This document shows, in pieces, positions 52,321 through 61,276 of a stretch of 64,000 nucleotides of DNA. Source of the stretch: Thermotogae bacterium (GTDB lineage Bacteria; Thermotogota; Thermotogae; Petrotogales; Petrotogaceae); assembly GCA_024233675.1 (NCBI GenBank), contig JACKPH010000002.1:124001-188000 (forward strand). The letters are read 5' to 3'. Within the stretch, counting starts at the first letter, position 1, and the number at the start of each line of letters is the position of its first letter. The notes under the pieces were generated by a model that worked only from the letters and a program-made list of their open reading frames with translations, did no database searches and was not told the DNA's origin. The position numbers were made by a program, and so were the translations under genes.

Positions 52321-55300
52321 TTATTTTTTATGTAAATTAATTATTTTTTCTTTTATTTCTGTTATTACAGCAAAAGAACTTTCAAAATCAAGTGTATTTA
52401 TACATTTTTCGAGTCTGAGAAAATTATACTCGTCATAAGGTTTTATTATATCAGTTATTATTTTTATATATTCAAGTGCTTCAAGATCATTCTTTTTTAT
52501 AAGTTCTGATGTTTTTTCAAATATTTTTTTTATTTCGCTGTAATCATAAATATTTTCTCTGTATTCGGAAACATGTTCGTTTATTTCGGAATTTAAAATG
52601 ACAGTAAGTTCTTCCCATTCTTCGGTTAATTTTTTATAGACACCTATAATATTACCTTTAACCTTATTTTCGTTTTCAAGTTTTCTCGCAGTTTCTCCTA
52701 ATTCATTAAAACATAAATTAAGAGCTGTTCCTTTAATATAATGCGTTTCTGATTTTATATCTTCATTATTTTTATTTTTAACAGCTTTACCGAGTTTTTT
52801 TATATGTACGGAAAAATCATTAACAGATTCCCTTAATATAAGATTATACATTTCATAATCATTATTAATCTTATCCAAAAGCTGTCTTTTATCAAAATGA
52901 CTTATTGCTTTATCCTTAGAATACTCTTCATCAGTAAAATTATTTTTATAATCTCCGTGTCTGAAATATTTTTTGAAAATATCAGCTATTTCACCTGTAT
53001 TTATGGGTTTAGAAACAAATTCATCCATTCCGGCCTCAAAACATTTTCTGATATCTTCTTCCAAAACTCCCGCTGTCAGAGCTATTATAGGAATATGCGT
53101 ATCTTTTTCATATTTTCTTATTTTTTTTGTAGTTTCTATACCATCCATACCGGGCATCTGTATATCCATAAAAACAATATCAGGTTTATTTTTTTTATAA
53201 TATTCATAAGCTTCTTTTCCGTCAGATGCCTCATAAAAAAGACTGTTAGGAATTATTTTTTTTATTATGGATTTTAAAAGTATCATATTCATATAAACAT
53301 CCTCAGCAATAAGAACTTTTATTTTATCATTATTTTTATAAACTTCTTTATTTATACTATTATCTTCAAAAACATTCTTTAAAATTTCAGTTAATTCTCT
53401 TTTATTAATTGGTTTTTCCAGGAAAAACCCTATATTAAGATTTTCCGTAAAAGAATTTTTGTAATCAAAATCACTGTAAATAAACACTATAGGTATATCT
53501 TTTTCAGACTCCCTTATCTTTTTTATTACTTCTATTCCGCCTAAATAAGGTAAATCCGAATCTATTATTATCAAATCGATCATATTCTCTCTTAACTTTT
53601 TCAGAGCCAAAAGTCCGTCTCTGCTTTCCGTGACATTAATACTGTAGCTTTTAAGAAAATCACTAATCACTTTAGATGTTTTTTTGTTGCACTCAACCAA
53701 AAGAACATGCTTGAAAAACCTTATTTTTTCCTCATCATATTCATTTTTTAAATATTTTAAAGATAACCCGAAAAAAATCTCCGTACCTTTACCGGGTGAA
53801 CTTTTTAATTCAGTTTTCCCTCCCATTTTATTTATGAGAAGATTTGAAATAGTAAGTCCGAGACCTGTGCCTCCGTATTTTCTTGTTGTCGATATATCTG
53901 CCTGTGAAAAAGCTTCAAAAATACTGTCTTTTTTATCACTTTCTATTCCTATTCCTGTATCTCTTACAGAAAAAATAAAATTTTTATATTCATCATTGTT
54001 TTCAGTAAAATTCACTGAAATTTCTATTTCTCCTTTTTCGGTAAATTTAACCGCATTTCCCAAAAGATTCACAATAATCTGTTTAAATCTTAAAGGATCA
54101 AGAAATACATATTTAGGAATATTTTCCTGAATGTTCAGAATTACTTCTATACCTTTTTTATAGGCCTCATATTTTATAATATCTACTGAATCATAAATTA
54201 ATTTTTCCAGATCTGTCTTAACATAATCAAGTTCAAGTTTATCAGCTTCTATTTTTGAAAAATCAAGTATATCATTTATAATATCCGTGAGTGATTTAGC
54301 TGAATTTAGTGCATTTTTCGCATATCTAAGCTGTATAGGCGTAAGACCGGAATTTAAAAGAAGTTCATTGAATCCTATAACTCCGTTAAGAGGCGTTCTT
54401 ATTTCATGACTCATATTAGCAAGAAATCTTGATTTTGCTTTATTAGCCTCTTCGGCCTGCTTTTTTGCTCTGACAAGTTTTTCAAGTGCTTCTTTTTCAT
54501 TTTTGTTCTGTTCAGTAACATCAAATATTATGGAATGAAGATAAATTTTTCCTTCAATCTCTATTTTATTGCTGAAAACTCTTACATCTTTAATACTGCC
54601 GTCAGAAATCTTATGTCTGAATTCAAAATATACTTTTTTCATTTTTTTTGCTTTCTTCATTTCATTTTTTACTTCAGTATCGGACAAAATATTTATATCC
54701 TGTATTTTCATTTTTTTAAGTTCTTCGGAAGTCCAGCCGTAAAATTTTGATGCGGCTATATTAGCATTTTTTATTTCTCCGGTTTCAGGATCTATTATAA
54801 GTTTTACTGCCGAATGTTCCTCAAAAAGTTTTCTGTACGTTTCTTCACTGTTTATAAGTTTCTCTTTAAAAAGCTTTTCTGCAGTAACATCTTCAATTAT
54901 TCCTATTCCGTATTTTTTACTGCTCAGACATGAAGTTATCATTTTTATATATTTTTTATTTTCATACCAGCCTTCAAAATATCCTTTACCGTTTTTAAAA
55001 GGTTCTTTAAGCGCTTTTATAAAATTATTGTTTTTAGTTTTATCTAAAACATTTATTCCTATTATTTTACTTTTTTCAATACCTGTAAATTCAGTAAGTT
55101 TTTTATTACAGTTGTTCACTATACCTTTATCTGTATAACAGAATATTGCCATGGGTGAATCTTCAAAAATTGCTCTGAATTTTTCTTCATTTTCTTTTAT
55201 CTTATTATCATTATTTTTAATCATTTCCGAAGTTATTGTTATAAAATAATCATTTTTACGGCAATAAATATTTACTATATATCTTTTTTCAGAATCATAA

Positions 55301-55566
55301 GAATATTCCTCAAATTCATAATTACCTTCCTCAGAAAATAAGTTTCCGTAAAATTTTTCAAAATAAAAATTATTATTATTAAAATATGAATTAACTTCCT
55401 TAAAACTTTTACCTATAATATTTTCTATTCTGACTCCTGTTATTTCAGCAAATTTTTCGTTTATCTCAGAAAAAATATAATCATATATATTACCTGATGA
55501 ATCTCTCTTTATACTGTGCTGTGCATATGCAAAAGGCAGGTCATTTATAAAATTTTTTTTATTCAT
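52321..55566 (-). CDS. Hybrid histidine kinase with PAS, two receivers and Hpt domain
   Basis: This 1081-residue kinase lacks membrane helices, so it is probably cytoplasmic. Three PAS-like domains come first (about 10-355; NKKLTEFTGIEKSKIIG, NIAASKFYGWTSEEL). HisKA has FLANMSHEIRTPLNGVIGF near 385. The ATPase has VNLLGNAVKFTEKGEIEIS, RDTGIGIESDKKDSIFEAF and GGTGLGLTISNLL. Receiver 1 (615-735) keeps LIIIDSDLPYLGG but lacks the usual acidic pair (VECN). Receiver 2 is complete (LIAEDVYMN, FMDIQMPGMDG, SKPI). An Hpt-like segment has ETHYIKGTALNL. A C-terminal extension follows. Confidence 0.92.
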   Translation of the reverse strand: MNKKNFINDLPFAYAQHSIKRDSSGNIYDYIFSEINEKFAEITGVRIENIIGKSFKEVNSYFNNNNFYFEKFYGNLFSEEGNYEFEEYSYDSEKRYIVNIYCRKNDYFITITSEMIKNNDNKIKENEEKFRAIFEDSPMAIFCYTDKGIVNNCNKKLTEFTGIEKSKIIGINVLDKTKNNNFIKALKEPFKNGKGYFEGWYENKKYIKMITSCLSSKKYGIGIIEDVTAEKLFKEKLINSEETYRKLFEEHSAVKLIIDPETGEIKNANIAASKFYGWTSEELKKMKIQDINILSDTEVKNEMKKAKKMKKVYFEFRHKISDGSIKDVRVFSNKIEIEGKIYLHSIIFDVTEQNKNEKEALEKLVRAKKQAEEANKAKSRFLANMSHEIRTPLNGVIGFNELLLNSGLTPIQLRYAKNALNSAKSLTDIINDILDFSKIEADKLELDYVKTDLEKLIYDSVDIIKYEAYKKGIEVILNIQENIPKYVFLDPLRFKQIIVNLLGNAVKFTEKGEIEISVNFTENNDEYKNFIFSVRDTGIGIESDKKDSIFEAFSQADISTTRKYGGTGLGLTISNLLINKMGGKTELKSSPGKGTEIFFGLSLKYLKNEYDEEKIRFFKHVLLVECNKKTSKVISDFLKSYSINVTESRDGLLALKKLRENMIDLIIIDSDLPYLGGIEVIKKIRESEKDIPIVFIYSDFDYKNSFTENLNIGFFLEKPINKRELTEILKNVFEDNSINKEVYKNNDKIKVLIAEDVYMNMILLKSIIKKIIPNSLFYEASDGKEAYEYYKKNKPDIVFMDIQMPGMDGIETTKKIRKYEKDTHIPIIALTAGVLEEDIRKCFEAGMDEFVSKPINTGEIADIFKKYFRHGDYKNNFTDEEYSKDKAISHFDKRQLLDKINNDYEMYNLILRESVNDFSVHIKKLGKAVKNKNNEDIKSETHYIKGTALNLCFNELGETARKLENENKVKGNIIGVYKKLTEEWEELTVILNSEINEHVSEYRENIYDYSEIKKIFEKTSELIKKNDLEALEYIKIITDIIKPYDEYNFLRLEKCINTLDFESSFAVITEIKEKIINLHKK

Positions 55567-55659
55567 GCTTCACCCCACCGGATAAATTTTGATTAAAATT
55601 AAAATTTTACACAATATAATTATAACAGAAATAAATCATCAATATAAAAAATATTAAAT

Positions 55660-55692
55660 AAAAAAGTTATCAACCTAAAATGTTGATAACTT
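55660..55692 (-). terminator. Intrinsic terminator of the Nudix gene
   Basis: On the minus strand AAGTTATCAAC pairs with GTTGATAACTT around seven bases and is followed by TTTTTATT; the stem starts at the stop codon. Confidence 0.85.
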
Positions 55693-56659
55693 AATTTTTT
55701 ATATGTTTTGGTTCATAAGTTATATTTTTCAGTTCTCTTCTTAAAAATTCCGGAAAAAGCGGTTCGTTTTCCAAATCTTCAATATCAATCCATTTAAAAA
55801 ATATTTCACGCTGGGTATCATCCTTAATTGTAAAAGAATCAAGGTTATAAATACTGCTTTCCTTATCAAATTCTGTCTTATAATATATTCCCAGCTGATA
55901 AAATTTATTATTTCTTCTTTCAAAAAAATTTTCCTCTATAAATATCAGTTCAGACCCGATAACTTGTTCACTTAGTTCTTCAGCCATCTCTCTTTTCAGA
56001 GCATCTTCGGAACTTTCAAGAAATTCTACTCTTCCGCCGGGAAGTGTCCAGAAGTTTTTTTCGTTAATTTCCCTGTGAACAAGGACTTTATTATTCTTAA
56101 GTATTATCCCTACAGCCCTGCAGTTAAAATATGTACTGTTAAAAGCTATTGTAAGTTCATACCTTCTGCTGAGAATGTTCTTAAGATTACCCGGTATACT
56201 GTTTATATGTAAAATACCTTTTCCGCTGTATCTTATAATTTCTTTACTGTATTCGGGAACAATACTGAATTTTTCAAGTTCCGAAACATCAGTCCATTTA
56301 AATATATTTTCCTTATAACCTTTTTTTACTTTAATCTCATCATATATGTACAGATAAGAATCTTCGGAAAATTCTACTCTGTAATGGAAACATATTTCAT
56401 GAGAATTATTCTTCCCGAATAACTTAGAACTTTCCGTAAAAGCAGCAAGCGTTACTTTTAATGTTTTTTCACCGAATTCCTCATAAATTTCTCTCTTTAT
56501 TGATTCTTCGGAAAATTCACCTATTTTTATATTTACCCCGGGTAAAAACATATAACTTTTTTTCCCGGAACGTTTTAACAAAATTTTATTATTACGGATA
56601 ATAACAGCGCTTACCCTTATTTCAAGATTTTTATTCTCTATTGATGTACGTATATCCAT
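55691..56659 (-). CDS. Tandem Nudix hydrolase
   Basis: This 322-residue protein has two Nudix domains. The first (about 12-150) shows YMFLPGVNIKIGEFSEESIK then REIYEEFGE, in which the second glycine of the box is valine. The second (about 165-310) shows FWTLPGGRVEFLESSEDALK then REMAEELSE, with serine for the last glycine. Metal-binding Glu residues remain in both (R-E-x-x-E-E). They probably hydrolyse nucleotide diphosphate derivatives; the substrate is unknown. The tandem arrangement suggests internal duplication. Confidence 0.85.
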   Translation of the reverse strand: MDIRTSIENKNLEIRVSAVIIRNNKILLKRSGKKSYMFLPGVNIKIGEFSEESIKREIYEEFGEKTLKVTLAAFTESSKLFGKNNSHEICFHYRVEFSEDSYLYIYDEIKVKKGYKENIFKWTDVSELEKFSIVPEYSKEIIRYSGKGILHINSIPGNLKNILSRRYELTIAFNSTYFNCRAVGIILKNNKVLVHREINEKNFWTLPGGRVEFLESSEDALKREMAEELSEQVIGSELIFIEENFFERRNNKFYQLGIYYKTEFDKESSIYNLDSFTIKDDTQREIFFKWIDIEDLENEPLFPEFLRRELKNITYEPKHIKN

Positions 56660-56707
56660 AAAAAACTCCTTAAGATTTATATAGATATATTATACACCAT
56701 TATTTTT

Positions 56708-57925
56708 TTAATAATTAATACCTGAAAACTTATCAGTAAAATGTTTTATAAAATTTCCTGATTTTTCAAGACTGTTAAATATTTCCTGAATCTGTACAAT
56801 AAATTCTTTAAGCGAACCGTACATCTCTTCTGATACAGCAGAATTTTCCTGAGCTGTGGCCATAAGACTTTCTATATTAATTGCAGTTTTTTCGAGGTTT
56901 TTGCTCTCTGTAATTAAATCCGTAAAAATTTTATGTATGTCAAAAGTAATTTCTTCAAGTTTATCTGTTTTTTCCCTGTTAATCTCAACAGAATCATTAA
57001 GACTTATTGCCTCCTGTTTTGATTTATTATATTCTGAAAGAATATTTTCCGTAAGATTATTTATTCTTTCGGAAATACTTATTATTACCTCTGATATATC
57101 GGTAGCTGATTTTTTACTTTCTTCTGCAAGTTTACGTATTTCATCGGCAACAACCGCAAATCCTTTTCCGGATTCTCCGGCACGTGCTGCTTCTATCGCT
57201 GCATTAAGTGCAAGAAGATTTGTCTGTTCGGCTATAGCGGTAACTGAATCTATAACTTTGAGTGTATTAAGTGTATCCTTCTGAACTTCGCGGCTTTTTT
57301 CCATAAGCTCACTGAATCTTTCTGTCATATCAACCATTTCACCGGAAGACTTCATAACCGTTTCGGAAGTATTTTTTATTGACTCCACGCTTTCTTTTAG
57401 TGTTTTTGAAATATTACCGCCCAAACTGACTATTTTACTTATACTGGAATAATTATTATTTATTACTTCCGAAATACTCTGTGAATCATTTGAAATAAAT
57501 TCAGAACTCTTTTTAACCTCACCCACTAATTCTTTTAAACCATCAGTATCAGTTCTTATCCTTTTAGAAATTAAAACAATATCATTTGAAAAATTATCTA
57601 TCTGATCCACATCAACCATCATATCAGTAAATATTTCCTGATTCTTTTTTCTGAAACTTTCTATTTTACCATTACTCATGTTTATCATATAATCAGCTTT
57701 TATTTTTACAGGGTCTTCATAATTCATTTCCGACATATTTTTTATACTTCTGTCAATAACAAGTCTGAAACTTTTTCTGTAAAATGTAAAAAATATATAA
57801 AAAATAGTAGAAATAAGAAAAGAAAGTAAAACAGAAGGTAACCAGGCATAAAATGATTTTTCAAAAGTATAATAAATAACAGTAAAATTCAACAAAGAAC
57901 CGAGAATAAGGGAATAAATATACAT
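56708..57925 (-). CDS. Chemoreceptor portion of an H-NOX-MCP fusion (MCP ORF)
   Basis: As it stands this ORF encodes 405 residues: two membrane helices close together at the N-terminus (about 3-21 and 28-48), no periplasmic domain, then a methyl-accepting hairpin with LLALNAAIEAARAGESGKG and FAVVADEIRKLAEESKK. The same frame is open upstream of ATG 57925 for at least 20 codons (NYRLGFFRIPGLASKHGDFF) and runs into the end of the H-NOX ORFs. There is no Shine-Dalgarno of note before ATG 57925. It is best seen as the C-terminal two thirds of a single gene that starts at 58538. Confidence 0.88.
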   Translation of the reverse strand: MYIYSLILGSLLNFTVIYYTFEKSFYAWLPSVLLSFLISTIFYIFFTFYRKSFRLVIDRSIKNMSEMNYEDPVKIKADYMINMSNGKIESFRKKNQEIFTDMMVDVDQIDNFSNDIVLISKRIRTDTDGLKELVGEVKKSSEFISNDSQSISEVINNNYSSISKIVSLGGNISKTLKESVESIKNTSETVMKSSGEMVDMTERFSELMEKSREVQKDTLNTLKVIDSVTAIAEQTNLLALNAAIEAARAGESGKGFAVVADEIRKLAEESKKSATDISEVIISISERINNLTENILSEYNKSKQEAISLNDSVEINREKTDKLEEITFDIHKIFTDLITESKNLEKTAINIESLMATAQENSAVSEEMYGSLKEFIVQIQEIFNSLEKSGNFIKHFTDKFSGINY

Positions 57926-57972
57926 GAAAAAGTCTCCGTGTTTTGAAGCAAGCCCCGGAATCCTGAAAAATC

Positions 57973-58257
57973 CTAATCTATAATTTTCCCCGTATTTTTT
58001 TCTGAAGTTACCCTTATTTTCATCATAGAAAAGTTTTCCTCATTTTTTTCTTCAGTAATTTCATATTTTATAGGATCATCAAAATGTTTTGCTGCACCAT
58101 TCAGCATTCCGAGAAAATAATAAGTAAGATTTCTTCTTTCACTGAAATAAGTTATATACGCATTATTAGGGTCAATATATTCAAAATCAATTTTAGGCGG
58201 TTTTGAATCCTTAATTCTTCCGGCTATTGATTTATGAACAAAATTCATAACAGACAT
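57973..58257 (-). CDS. H-NOX domain, C-terminal half (frame 2 of an interrupted gene)
   Basis: This ORF carries the haem-binding half of an H-NOX domain. MNFVHKSIAGRIKDSKPP contains the proximal haem ligand His and the conserved Pro. YITYFSERRNLTYYFLGML contains Y-x-S-x-R, which holds the haem propionates, and a Tyr just before FLG that corresponds to the oxygen-binding Tyr140. It ends in a run of As (EKNTGKIID is out of frame) where the receptor frame should continue. ATG 58257 is not a true start: the same frame is open upstream as PFFKKKGILSF. Confidence 0.8.
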   Translation of the reverse strand: MSVMNFVHKSIAGRIKDSKPPKIDFEYIDPNNAYITYFSERRNLTYYFLGMLNGAAKHFDDPIKYEITEEKNEENFSMMKIRVTSEKNTGKIID

Positions 58258-58538
58258 AAAAGATAAAATTCCTTTTTTCTTAAAAAAGGTGCATAAAGTT
58301 TATAAAAAGTAGAAACATTTTCCGTACCGGTTTTATAGAGTAAATCTTTTACAGCTATATTAAATTCTTTAGACATTTTTTCAAGTATTTTATAAACAGT
58401 TGTATCGTCAATATCTTTTAAAACTGATTTACCGTTGTTATCAGTCACTGAAAATTCTCTGAGAACTTTATTTGTTTTTTCTTCTCCGTAAATTTCATAC
58501 CATGTCTTTATCCAGGCCTTAAACATAATTTCTTTCAT
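58245..58538 (-). CDS. H-NOX domain, N-terminal half (frame 1 of an interrupted gene)
   Basis: The 97-residue ORF reads MKEIMFKAWIKTWYEIYGEE near the start and LKDIDDTTVYKILEKMSKEF further on, closely resembling the H-NOX N-terminus (WIKT-x-x-x-x-YG, then L-x-DIDD). TGTENVSTFYKLYAPF includes Asn74. After PF the frame leaves the homology in the A6 run and stops 13 codons later (RKKEFYLLCLL). A good Shine-Dalgarno (AGAGGTG) precedes ATG 58538, so translation begins here. Confidence 0.8.
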   Translation of the reverse strand: MKEIMFKAWIKTWYEIYGEEKTNKVLREFSVTDNNGKSVLKDIDDTTVYKILEKMSKEFNIAVKDLLYKTGTENVSTFYKLYAPFLRKKEFYLLCLL

Positions 58539-58663
58539 TTTAACACCTCTGAAATAATTTTATTTATTTTGTAACTAAAAAAATTATACATTTTTTTATT
58601 TACAGTTTTAATAAACGGCCTTGTATATAATGTTAATAAAATTTAATTAATTATTAAAATTAT

Positions 58664-59260
58664 TTACATTTCAGAAACCTTTTTAGAAACAAAATTACTT
58701 CCGGAAATTAAAAATCTCCATTCTTTATATCTGTACTCTTCTGAATAATCTATATTTATTCTCTTATCACACAAAACATCAAAATTTTTATTTCCTTTTT
58801 CAATATAAAAAAATTTATTTTCTGTAAGATCTATACCGTTAAAACTCTTATCTATTCCGTAAATTCTGCAGATTTTTCCCGGCCCGTTTGTTGTTTTACA
58901 TATATTTTTCTTTCCGGAATTAAAAAGAATTTCTTCTTTATGATCAAGCGGTTCAGCGCCTCTTATAAGAACAGCCTGCGGCTCACCTTCTTCCCTGCAT
59001 ACAACATTAAGACAGAAATACATACCATATATCATATAAACATAAACTGTACCGCCTTTTTTATACATAGTGCTGTTTCTTTCGGTAATTTTTCCTCCGT
59101 ATGAATGTGATGCTTTATCGTAAATTCCGCAGTAAGCTTCTGTTTCTGTTATTCTGAATCTGTATACTTCATTACTTTTTTTCAGAACAAAAATATTGCC
59201 GAGAAGATCTTTAGCTGTAACATCAGCATTTCTGAGAAAAAAATCTTTTTTAAGTCTCAT
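58664..59260 (-). CDS. DNA-3-methyladenine glycosylase (AAG/MPG type)
   Basis: This 198-residue base-excision repair enzyme removes alkylated and deaminated purines. It has the family motifs RITETEAYCGIYDKASHSYGG (with the catalytic Glu), VYVYMIYGMYFCLNVVC, AVLIRGAEPL and NGPGKICRIYGID. The length matches bacterial homologues. It is a single gene with a promoter region shared with the divergent PHP gene. Confidence 0.95.
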   Translation of the reverse strand: MRLKKDFFLRNADVTAKDLLGNIFVLKKSNEVYRFRITETEAYCGIYDKASHSYGGKITERNSTMYKKGGTVYVYMIYGMYFCLNVVCREEGEPQAVLIRGAEPLDHKEEILFNSGKKNICKTTNGPGKICRIYGIDKSFNGIDLTENKFFYIEKGNKNFDVLCDKRINIDYSEEYRYKEWRFLISGSNFVSKKVSEM

Positions 59261-59317
59261 TTTTAAATCCTCCGTATATAAGTTATAATTAGATTATACT
59301 AAAAAGGGGGGATAAAC

Positions 59318-59986
59318 TTGAAAAAAATTCATGATTTTCATACGCATACATTTTTAAGTGACGGTGTACTTCTTCCGTCCGAACAAATAAGCTGGGCTAT
59401 AAAAAACGGCTATCAGACAATTGCTATTACTGATCACGCAGATCATTCAAATGTAAATCACATTATAAAAAGTATAAAAAATTTTAAGGATAAACAGCAA
59501 AAATACTATGATATAAAAATATTATGCGGTATTGAAATAACCCATGTTCCTCCCAAAGAAATAAACAGTCTTGCCGAATATGCACGATTAAACGGAGCAG
59601 ATATAATCGTTGTACACGGTGAAACACTTGCGGAACCTGTTCCGCCGGAAACAAATTTATATGCACTTAAATCTGATTTTGTAGACATTCTTGCACATCC
59701 CGGATTACTCTCAGAAGAAGAAGCACAGATTGCAAAAAGCAACGGAAAATTTATTGAAATAACAACAAGACCCGGGCACTCAGCTTCAAACGGAATAGCT
59801 GCAAAACTTCATTCCCTGTATAATTTTGATTTAATCATAAACAGCGATTCTCACGGTCCTAAAGATTTCAACACGTATGAAAAATGTCTGAAAATACTTC
59901 TGGGATGCGGAATAGAAGAACATGAAACGGAAAAAATAATGTTTGAAAATCCGGAAAAACTTTTAAAAAAAATAAGGGAGAGATAA
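59318..59986 (+). CDS. PHP-domain phosphoesterase (histidinol-phosphatase family)
   Basis: This 222-residue protein of the PHP superfamily shows metal motifs HDFHTHTFLSDG, ITDHADHSN, GIEITHVPP, IIVVHGE, ILAHPGL and INSDSHGPKD. It resembles the histidinol-phosphatase-like group, which includes enzymes with other phosphate ester substrates. There are no histidine-biosynthesis genes nearby, so the substrate is open. The start is TTG 59318 behind AAAAGGGGGG. Confidence 0.85.
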   Translation: MKKIHDFHTHTFLSDGVLLPSEQISWAIKNGYQTIAITDHADHSNVNHIIKSIKNFKDKQQKYYDIKILCGIEITHVPPKEINSLAEYARLNGADIIVVHGETLAEPVPPETNLYALKSDFVDILAHPGLLSEEEAQIAKSNGKFIEITTRPGHSASNGIAAKLHSLYNFDLIINSDSHGPKDFNTYEKCLKILLGCGIEEHETEKIMFENPEKLLKKIRER

Positions 59987-60004
59987 TCTCTTCCTTATTT
60001 TTTT
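59968..60004. terminator. Bidirectional terminator
   Basis: AATAAGGGAGAGA pairs with TCTCTTCCTTATT (one G-T) around TAA, with A and T runs on either side. It serves both the PHP and the acetyltransferase genes. Confidence 0.85.
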
Positions 60005-60399
60005 ATCATACATTTCATATTAAATTCATCTATATCACAAAATCCATTTTTAATATAATATTTATAAATTCTGTCTTCTTTATCACACACAATAATTTTT
60101 TTTCTGCATCCGAAATACTTCATTGTAATTCTTCTTAAAAGTTCTTTTCCTATACCTTTATTTCTGTATCCGGAAAGTACTATAAGATCCTGTACATAAA
60201 GAATAAAAACTCCGTCACCCACAGCACGTACCATACCGATAAGTCTGTCTTTATCCCATGCACTTATTATTGCAAGAGAATTTTTAAAAGCTCTGTTTAA
60301 TTCCCCGTAATTTTCCGTATAAGAAACCCAGTTACTGTCTTTATAAAGCTCAATAACCTTTTCTCTGTTAAGACTTTTTGATGAAATATACCTATACAT
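59995..60399 (-). CDS. GNAT-family N-acetyltransferase
   Basis: This 134-residue protein has the acetyl-CoA-binding loop LSGYRNKGIGKELLRRI (the R-x-x-G-x-G/A motif). The preceding strand is FILYVQDLIVL and the C-terminal helix-strand is YKYYIKNGFCDID. The N-terminus WVSYTENYGELNRAF resembles a common bacterial GNAT subgroup. The substrate is unknown. Confidence 0.85.
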   Translation of the reverse strand: MYRYISSKSLNREKVIELYKDSNWVSYTENYGELNRAFKNSLAIISAWDKDRLIGMVRAVGDGVFILYVQDLIVLSGYRNKGIGKELLRRITMKYFGCRKKIIVCDKEDRIYKYYIKNGFCDIDEFNMKCMIKK

Positions 60400-60505
60400 A
60401 ATATCCCCCCCGATTTATTATATCATAACTTTTGAATACTGATTTTTACTTTAACAGTATTAAAATTTATAAAAATATGATAAAATTTTTCAGCGGGGTG
60501 ATAAT

Positions 60506-61276
60506 ATGATAGCTGCAATAGGCGATATACACGGATGTTTCTGCGAGCTCAGAGAATTGCTTCAGTACATAAAATCAAAAAATCCTGAACTTACAGTTTT
60601 CATAGGCGACTACATAGACAGAGGACCTGATGTAAAATCTGTAATAGATCTTATAATAAAATATTCAGAAACAAATAAAACTGTTTTTCTGTACGGAAAT
60701 CACGAGGATATGGCTATAGATGCAATATATGGCCAGGAAAGATATAAAAAAGATCACTGGTTTACACAGGGAGGCCTCGAAACTGTTTCTTCACTCACAG
60801 GGAAAAAATGCACAACTGAAAATGTTCATGATTATATAAAACTTATTCCTGAAAAATACATTAATTTTTTAAATTCTCTTGAAAAATATTATGAAACGGA
60901 AAAATATATATTTATTCATGCCGGAATAGGTGATTATTCAAAATCTCTTGAAAATCAGAATCAGGATCTTGAAATATCAAAAAAGAAAAAGTTTTATAAT
61001 TATATATGGGTAAGAGAAGATTTTCTCACAAAAAATGAAAAATATATGAATAAATGTATAATAACAGGTCATACCCCTATAGAGGCCATGCCTTATTTCG
61101 GAGTACATACAGAAGATTTTTATACTCCTTTTGTAAAATATGACAAAAATTCAGAACCAGTCTATATAAATACAGATACAGGCTGTATTTACGGAAAAGC
61201 GTTAAGCTGCGTTTTTTTAGAAGATAACAGCTTTGAATTTTATTCTGTAAAAAGTACTAAAAATACCGATAAATAA
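60506..61276 (+). CDS. Metallophosphoesterase (serine/threonine phosphatase-like)
   Basis: This 256-residue PPP-type phosphatase shows the complete motif set AAIGDIHGCFCEL, FIGDYIDRGPDVKS, FLYGNHEDM, FIHAGIG and ITGHTPIEA. It may dephosphorylate proteins or diadenosine polyphosphates; both exist in the family. The start ATG has CGGGGTGA upstream. It is monocistronic with a terminator. Confidence 0.92.
   Translation: MIAAIGDIHGCFCELRELLQYIKSKNPELTVFIGDYIDRGPDVKSVIDLIIKYSETNKTVFLYGNHEDMAIDAIYGQERYKKDHWFTQGGLETVSSLTGKKCTTENVHDYIKLIPEKYINFLNSLEKYYETEKYIFIHAGIGDYSKSLENQNQDLEISKKKKFYNYIWVREDFLTKNEKYMNKCIITGHTPIEAMPYFGVHTEDFYTPFVKYDKNSEPVYINTDTGCIYGKALSCVFLEDNSFEFYSVKSTKNTDK

Larger units (their letters stand above)
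56708..58538 (-). pseudogene. Interrupted H-NOX-methyl-accepting chemotaxis protein (oxygen/NO chemoreceptor)
   Basis: Three ORFs in three frames join into one 610-residue protein if one base is restored in each of two runs: A6 at 58282-58287 and T7 at 57995-58001 (plus-strand letters). The mended protein is H-NOX (1-190), a short linker, two membrane helices and an MCP hairpin. This is the architecture of the H-NOX receptor Tar4 of Caldanaerobacter (formerly Thermoanaerobacter) tengcongensis. Key residues fall at the same numbers as in that protein: Trp9, Asn74, His102, Pro115, Tyr131, Ser133, Arg135, with a Tyr at 140/141. The start is ATG 58538 behind AGAGGTG. It is either a broken gene, a slippage-rescued or phase-variable gene, or a sequence error. 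Confidence 0.82.
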
